A DNA stretch of 11,020 nucleotides. Origin: Akkermansiaceae bacterium UBA1518 (GTDB taxonomy: Bacteria; Verrucomicrobiota; Verrucomicrobiia; Verrucomicrobiales; Akkermansiaceae). Location: positions 1 through 11,020 of the forward strand of contig DCQM01000169.1 in the NCBI GenBank assembly GCA_002323895.1, in the 5' to 3' direction. Shown here in pieces: positions 7,082 to 11,020 of this stretch. The notes beneath the pieces were generated by a model. That model made no database searches, had not been told where the DNA came from, and saw only the letters and a program-made list of their open reading frames with translations. The translations under genes and the position numbers were made by a program. Position 1 is the stretch's first letter. Each line of letters begins with the position of its first letter.

Positions 7082-7798
7082 TTATTTACAAGCTTCACAT
7101 CCGAAGCCGAAAAGAAGGATAGCGAGAGGGATGGCGATGAAGCCAAGGTAGATGACGGCGGCGTAAGCCTTGGAGAGTAGGGTGATAGGTCCCGCAGTTT
7201 TTTTGGTGCGTAGGCCGAGGGTTTGAAAAATTGAGGCGACCCCGTGGCTGAGGTGCGAGCAAAGCAAGGTCATGGCAATCACATAGAAAATCACGACAAA
7301 GGGGTTACTGAAACCCACTATGACCATTTTCCAGGCGTCGTGTCGCTCGGAACCATCTGGCATAACCTGCATTAATGAAGCGTAGTCTGTGCCAGCCTTG
7401 ACGGTGAAGTGAAGGAGGTGAAAAATTACGAAGGCTAAGATTGTCAAGCCACTCCAGATCATGACCAGCGATGACTTGGGGGCTTGGACGGTCGCCTGAT
7501 GAGAATACTTTTTGCGGGCAGACTTATTTTCCTTCGTGAGAAGAATTGTGAACCAAAGGTGAGCGGTAAAGCAGGCCAGGAGCCCAACTCGTGCAATCCA
7601 CACCCCCGCGCCGTGGAAAACTTCGTGGAGGAATTGAGCATAATCATTAAAGGCGTCTCTCCCCGCAAAAATAAGCAAATTTCCTGTAAGGTGACCGGCT
7701 AGAAATAAAACGAGGGCAAGTCCGGTTACTGCCACGATGATTTTGCGGCCAATGGAGGATTTTACGAAGGCACACAGGGAGCAGGAAGGAGCACTCAT
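7082..7798 (-). CDS. sdhC: Succinate dehydrogenase cytochrome b subunit (diheme anchor)
   Basis: Membrane anchor that binds two b hemes and reduces quinone (probably menaquinone) for complex II. The 238 residues show five membrane helices at about 19-44, 66-88, 110-132, 160-187 and 208-232, matching the single-subunit b558-type anchor of Bacillus and Bacteroidota; this explains the absence of an sdhD gene. Candidate axial heme ligands are His36 (in GHLTGN), His80, His127 or His130, and His182 or His185, one per helix I-IV as in the family. Unusual points are CxxC pairs at both ends: Cys6/Cys9 and Cys234/Cys237. It is the first gene of sdhCAB. A strong small hairpin ends 2 bases before the ATG, and no Shine-Dalgarno sequence is seen. 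Confidence 0.94.
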   Translation of the reverse strand: MSAPSCSLCAFVKSSIGRKIIVAVTGLALVLFLAGHLTGNLLIFAGRDAFNDYAQFLHEVFHGAGVWIARVGLLACFTAHLWFTILLTKENKSARKKYSHQATVQAPKSSLVMIWSGLTILAFVIFHLLHFTVKAGTDYASLMQVMPDGSERHDAWKMVIVGFSNPFVVIFYVIAMTLLCSHLSHGVASIFQTLGLRTKKTAGPITLLSKAYAAVIYLGFIAIPLAILLFGFGCEACK

Positions 7799-7800
7799 GG

Positions 7801-7830
7801 TTCACTGAAGCACCCGTTGAGTGCTGTGAA
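7801..7830 (-). promoter_or_regulatory. Leader hairpin abutting the sdhC start codon
   Basis: On the minus strand the 30 bases before the CC-ATG fold as TTCAC pairing GTGAA (5 bp), then AGCACTC pairing GGGTGCT (7 bp with one G-T pair), closed by a 3-base AAC loop, with a single 3-base TCA bulge. The structure occupies the place where a ribosome-binding site would be. A second possible pairing competes with it: GTTGAG (plus 7841-7846) is complementary to CTCAAC (plus 7816-7821), which covers the loop and part of the inner stem. The pairing is directly visible; a regulatory role is inference. The same dyad could instead be a protein operator. Confidence 0.4.
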
Positions 7831-7901
7831 CAGGCTATGGCTCAACCGCGAAATGACAAGTGGTAACGAGTGGATTTTCCGTGATTCCATGGCTTTAACA
7901 G

Positions 7902-7918
7902 TTTGTCGATTAGACAAA
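7902..7918. repeat. Short inverted repeat in the DUF1501-sdhC intergenic region
   Basis: TTTGTC and GACAAA form a perfect 6-bp inverted repeat around a 5-base GATTA centre. It lies 104 bases upstream of the sdhC start and 42 bases after the DUF1501 stop. No U-tract follows on the minus strand, so an intrinsic terminator is unlikely; a regulator binding site for the sdh operon is possible. I could not pick a convincing promoter between this site and sdhC. Confidence 0.3.
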
Positions 7919-7959
7919 GGCTATTGGGGGGGGGCTCAATCCCAGATTTTTTGACGAAT

Positions 7960-9378
7960 TTAGCTAATCAATTCCTTAATTATAGCTCCGCCGAACTGGG
8001 AGAGCTGTTTATAGCGGCCGGCATGGAAATAGGTGAGCTTGTTGTCGTCCAGCCCAAGAAGGTGAAGGAGGGTGACATGAAAGTCTCGAATGGGGTGGGC
8101 CAGTTCGACTGCTTGGGCTCCGATCTCATCAGTTGCTCCGACGACGGCACCTTTTTTTATGCCTCCACCAGCCATCATGATAGTCATGGCGTCGGCATTG
8201 TGGCCGCGGCCAATAGAGTAGACGCCCCCTCGCATATTGTTGTCGGGTGTGCGGCCAAATTCGCCATTCCAAATGACGAGCGTGTCGTCGAGCATACCCC
8301 GTTGCTTTAAATCTTTAATGAGCGCGGCCCATGGTTTGTCGACAGCGGAAATCCTCGAGGAATGACCGCGTTCAAGGTAGTCGTGGCTGTCCCAACCTCC
8401 CGCAAAGATTTGCACAAAGCGTGTGCCTTTCTCGACGAGACGCCGGGCCATGAGGCATTGGCGGCCAAAGTCATGAGTGACCTTATTGTCCATTCCGTAC
8501 ATTTCCCGGATGTATTCAGGTTCTTCTTCAAGGTCGACAACTTCGGGAACTTCCATCTGCATGCGATAGGCGAGTTCGTACGATTCCATACGCGCGGCAA
8601 GGTCGGCGTGCTCAGGATGTCGCTTGGCGTGTTGATCATTAAGAAAGGCAAGTTGATCCAAAGCGGCGCGTTGGTGAGCGCGTGATTTGAAAGGTTGTGA
8701 TTCTAGATTTAGAAGAGGGGAGCCTTTTGGTCTGAGAGCTGTTCCCTGAAAGTGAGCTGGGAGAAAGCCGTTGGACCAGTTTTTTGAACCACCTTGCGGC
8801 AGGGCCATCTCGGTCATGACGACGTATCCTGGGAGGTTTTGGTTTTCTGATCCCAGGCCATAGGTGGCCCAAGCGCCAAGGCTAGGGTCAGCCCCAAGAC
8901 GGCTGCCGGTGTTCATGTGGAAGAGAGCCTCGGGGTGGTTCAAAGACTCGGCCTGGCAGCCACGGTAGTTGCAGAGTTCATCAGCCACTTCAGGATCAGA
9001 CATGTATTTCCATTGATCACACATATCCATTCCGGATTGCCCGGCTTTTTTAAATTTAAAAGGAGAGCCGACGTAGAATTGGTAGTTTCCAGCAGCGAGG
9101 CCACGATCATTCTTAGATTCGGTTTTGTGGAGTTGGGTAAGCTTGGGTTTGGGGTCGAATGTGTCCATGTGCCCGGGGCCTCCTTCCATGAAAAGCATGA
9201 TGACATTTTTGGCCTTGGCCGGAGTCATAGGTTTCTTGGGGGCCATGGGGTTGGCAGTTATCTCTTCGGCGAGAAGGGATGAAAAGGCAACGGAGCCCAT
9301 TGATGATCCAAGGCCGTAGAGAAATTCACGACGGGAATGTGCATCGGACAAGGGTCGGGAACAGAGCGGGGATTTCAT
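7960..9378 (-). CDS. Tat-exported DUF1501 protein (alkaline phosphatase/sulfatase-like fold)
   Basis: Member of the DUF1501 family, abundant in Planctomycetota and Verrucomicrobiota and distantly related to the sulfatase/alkaline phosphatase superfamily. The 472 residues begin with a twin-arginine signal, SRREFL at 15-20, followed by a moderately hydrophobic stretch to about 37, so export in folded form is likely. Family motifs are intact: MEGGPGHMDTFDPKP (64-78), GGWDSHDYLERGH (327-339), NGEFGRTP (371-378), GRGHNADAMTIMMAGGG (390-406), and a C-terminal RDFHVTLLHLLGL segment (431-443). The Asp and His in these motifs are candidate metal ligands, by analogy with the superfamily. It starts 27 bases after the stop of the DUF1553 gene, the usual gene pair. 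No enzymatic activity has been clearly established for the family. No Shine-Dalgarno sequence precedes the ATG. Confidence 0.92.
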   Translation of the reverse strand: MKSPLCSRPLSDAHSRREFLYGLGSSMGSVAFSSLLAEEITANPMAPKKPMTPAKAKNVIMLFMEGGPGHMDTFDPKPKLTQLHKTESKNDRGLAAGNYQFYVGSPFKFKKAGQSGMDMCDQWKYMSDPEVADELCNYRGCQAESLNHPEALFHMNTGSRLGADPSLGAWATYGLGSENQNLPGYVVMTEMALPQGGSKNWSNGFLPAHFQGTALRPKGSPLLNLESQPFKSRAHQRAALDQLAFLNDQHAKRHPEHADLAARMESYELAYRMQMEVPEVVDLEEEPEYIREMYGMDNKVTHDFGRQCLMARRLVEKGTRFVQIFAGGWDSHDYLERGHSSRISAVDKPWAALIKDLKQRGMLDDTLVIWNGEFGRTPDNNMRGGVYSIGRGHNADAMTIMMAGGGIKKGAVVGATDEIGAQAVELAHPIRDFHVTLLHLLGLDDNKLTYFHAGRYKQLSQFGGAIIKELIS

Positions 9379-9405
9379 AAGAAGATCAATTGGCCAATAC
9401 CATTC

Positions 9406-11019
9406 TTAGTAACTGTGAACGAATTCGTGAGAATTGAAGAGAATGAGGCAGAGGTCGGCAAGTGCCCGTATTTTCGGGCTGACATCGGAGGCCTGTGCGT
9501 CGCGTTCGTAGTTGTTGAACACTGGAAGGATTTCCTGATAATCAAAAGCCTGCCCAGAGAATTCCTCAACAAGCGAGCGAGTGATTTCGGTGGGGTATTT
9601 TCGGGGTTTCGGGGTGTGTTCTTTGTGATAGGTGCGCATCTCCCTGACATAGGGATTAAGCTTAGCTTCTTCCTCTTTGCTGGCGTTCCGATTGAAGACG
9701 AGCTGGAAAGCTCGTTGGATTTGTTCGGGGAGCGTCTCCATTTCCTTTTCTAGGCGAAGAGCTAGTGCAATAGATCGGTCTGTGAGGAGATCGCTGTTCA
9801 TCAGGGTGAAGGCTTGTGGGGAGACGGAGGCGGAGTCCCGAATCTCACAAGAGTCGTTTGGGTTTGGTTGGTTAAATGTCTCAAGGAAGGGGTCGGCGAG
9901 CCCACGTATCCGGTAAATATATATAGAGCGCCGATTTCGATGTTCCGGGGTTTTATTTGGTAAATAAGTTGGGGCGATTGAGAATTGAATCATGCGTGGT
10001 TGCAGGGCGACCTCCATATTCATTTCAGGACGAATGGGAAGGCCCCCGGCTAGTGGGTTGAGTTCCCCGGTGATTTGAAGCATTGAGTCGCGAAGTTCCT
10101 CAGCGGTGAGCCGACGGTTCGGAAAGAAAGCGAAGAGATGGTTGTGGGGGTCTTCCTGAGCGAGCTTGTATTGTTGAGGATGGCGTCCTGATTGCTGGTA
10201 GGTTTGTGAGGTGAGAATGAGGCGATGAAGGCGTTTGATACTCCAGCCATTTTCTACGAAATCGGCAGCGAGCCAGTCGATAAGTTCGGGGTGAGTAGGA
10301 GGAGATCCCTTTACTCCAAAATTGTTGGGATTTCCAGCAATGGGTTTATCAAAATGATACTGCCAAATCCTGTTGACGATAGAACGAGCGGTGAGTGGAT
10401 TCTTGGGGTGAGTCATCCATTTAGCGAGTGCGAGGCGGCGCCCATCTAGGTTCTCTGGAGTGGCAAAAGGGTCGTCTTTCGAGCTTCCGTTGACAGGAAT
10501 ACCTAGAGCAGAAAGAACGCCTGGGGTAATTTTTTCGCCCGGCGCCTCGAGGGAGCCTCCGGTGAGAACATGGGAGTTGGGCTTCCATTTTGAATCGACT
10601 TTTCCGGGCATCCGAAGTTTCCGGGCATTGAGAAAATTCGGGACTGGTCCGTTATAGACCGACTGTACCAAAGGGAGGAATCGCTCGCGCCGTCGATTCC
10701 AGATCCATTCGTCCTGTTCACGGACTTTTAGTTGTCCTTTTTCTGTTTCGTTGAGACCGACGTGGCGGGGGGGTTTTTGGTCGACTGGATCGTTTTTTCG
10801 GTCTTTGAGATTCTTGTAGGGCAAGTTGTGATCGGTATACCATTCTTCGGCGCTTATCTCTACTTTTTGCTGGAGGCGTTTTGCCTCAGAGTCAGCAAAA
10901 TTATGGAGGACCTCAACCTGTTTCTTTTCCTCTTCAAAACCAATCTGGTTATCATTCTCCTGCCATGAAACATAGCGTTCGGCGAGTTGGGTTCCTTCGA
11001 AAATGGAATAGATACGATA
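9406..11019 (-). CDS. PSD1-type DUF1553 protein, N-terminal part beyond the window
   Basis: The frame stays open to the right edge, so this is the C-terminal 537 residues of a larger protein; the TTG at 10824 is internal and not a start. Visible residues 35-60 (an EEEKKQ...EAKRLQQ run) look like a coiled-coil linker. A linker with the family's LTGGSLEAPGEKITPGVLSAL pattern follows (152-172). DUF1553 runs from about 193, with RRLALAKWM, NPLTARSIVNRIWQ, NNFGVKGSPPTHPEL and RLHRLILTSQTY as hallmark motifs, to about 450. In full-length relatives the missing part carries a cytochrome c-like PSCyt1 domain and DUF1549, with a signal peptide; this cannot be checked here. It is 27 bases upstream of DUF1501 and probably co-transcribed. 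The function of the pair is not settled; a role in surface or polysaccharide-related metabolism is often suggested. Confidence 0.9.
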   Translation of the reverse strand, partial: YRIYSIFEGTQLAERYVSWQENDNQIGFEEEKKQVEVLHNFADSEAKRLQQKVEISAEEWYTDHNLPYKNLKDRKNDPVDQKPPRHVGLNETEKGQLKVREQDEWIWNRRRERFLPLVQSVYNGPVPNFLNARKLRMPGKVDSKWKPNSHVLTGGSLEAPGEKITPGVLSALGIPVNGSSKDDPFATPENLDGRRLALAKWMTHPKNPLTARSIVNRIWQYHFDKPIAGNPNNFGVKGSPPTHPELIDWLAADFVENGWSIKRLHRLILTSQTYQQSGRHPQQYKLAQEDPHNHLFAFFPNRRLTAEELRDSMLQITGELNPLAGGLPIRPEMNMEVALQPRMIQFSIAPTYLPNKTPEHRNRRSIYIYRIRGLADPFLETFNQPNPNDSCEIRDSASVSPQAFTLMNSDLLTDRSIALALRLEKEMETLPEQIQRAFQLVFNRNASKEEEAKLNPYVREMRTYHKEHTPKPRKYPTEITRSLVEEFSGQAFDYQEILPVFNNYERDAQASDVSPKIRALADLCLILFNSHEFVHSY

Positions 11020-11020
11020 G

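Noticed and set aside
4325..7798. Missing sdhD as a sign of a broken operon
   Set aside because: The five-helix single-subunit diheme anchor type does not use a separate SdhD.
4325..7798. Calling the operon fumarate reductase (frd) rather than succinate dehydrogenase
   Set aside because: Sequence alone does not fix direction for this family; the sdh naming is conventional for this anchor type, and no anaerobic context is visible.
7902..7918. TTTGTC/GACAAA inverted repeat as the DUF1501 terminator
   Set aside because: Only 6 bp and no U-tract on the minus strand side.
7903..8310. 135-codon plus-strand open frame starting in the sdh leader and running through the 9-G tract
   Set aside because: Most of it is antisense to DUF1501, with no ribosome site and no family similarity.
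9337..9753. 138-codon plus-strand open frame antisense to the DUF1553 end
   Set aside because: It overlaps a recognised family in the opposite strand, has no family resemblance, and shifts from the intergenic gap into antisense; a shadow frame.
9406..10824. Treating the DUF1553 gene as a complete 472-residue protein starting at TTG 10824
   Set aside because: The frame continues without a stop to the window edge and the upstream residues look like normal PSD1 linker, so the TTG is internal.
1..11020. tRNA, rRNA, CRISPR array, insertion sequence or prophage
   Set aside because: No cloverleaf, no regularly spaced repeats, no transposase or integrase frames, and no terminal inverted repeats were seen.

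Overview
The window looks like a chromosomal segment of a Verrucomicrobiota bacterium (a marine or freshwater Verrucomicrobiales-type genome is the best guess; Planctomycetota or another PVC member is the main alternative). The basis is the gene mix: a cytochrome-rich-family DUF1549/DUF1553 (PSD1) protein paired with a Tat-exported DUF1501 protein, a secreted tricorn-like protease, and a succinate dehydrogenase operon of the Bacteroidota/Bacillus diheme type. This is inference from family distributions, not from a marker gene. No RNA genes, insertion sequences, phage genes or CRISPR arrays are visible, and coding density is very high.

Layout. Two small plus-strand genes at the left edge form a probable operon: a DUF4190 membrane protein (cut by the window's left edge) and a DUF2752 membrane protein 6 bases downstream. 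They converge, with only 3 bases between stop codons, on a long minus-strand tricorn-family protease (825-4034). Everything else is also on the minus strand. Reading in the direction of transcription (right to left): the C-terminal part of a DUF1553 protein (runs off the right edge), DUF1501 (27-base gap), a 161-base intergenic leader, then sdhC-sdhA-sdhB packed with 21- and 3-base gaps, a gap of about 290 bases, then the tricorn gene.

How the genes work together. sdhCAB encodes a complete succinate:menaquinone oxidoreductase: a five-helix diheme cytochrome b anchor, a flavoprotein and a three-cluster iron-sulfur subunit; no sdhD is expected for this type. PSD1 and DUF1501 are a recurrent co-exported pair in this phylum whose biochemical role is still unsettled. 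The tricorn protein probably degrades peptides outside the cytoplasm. DUF4190 and DUF2752 are small membrane proteins of unknown function.

Most of the window is ordinary, well-recognised metabolism and export. The most interesting non-coding signal is a compact 12-bp bulged hairpin ending 2 bases before the sdhC start codon, with a competing upstream complement; this could regulate translation of the whole sdh operon. Other points worth a look are CxxC pairs at both ends of SdhC, the near-absence of Shine-Dalgarno sequences on the minus-strand genes, and a 9-G homopolymer in the sdh leader. I did not find a convincing novel multi-gene system.
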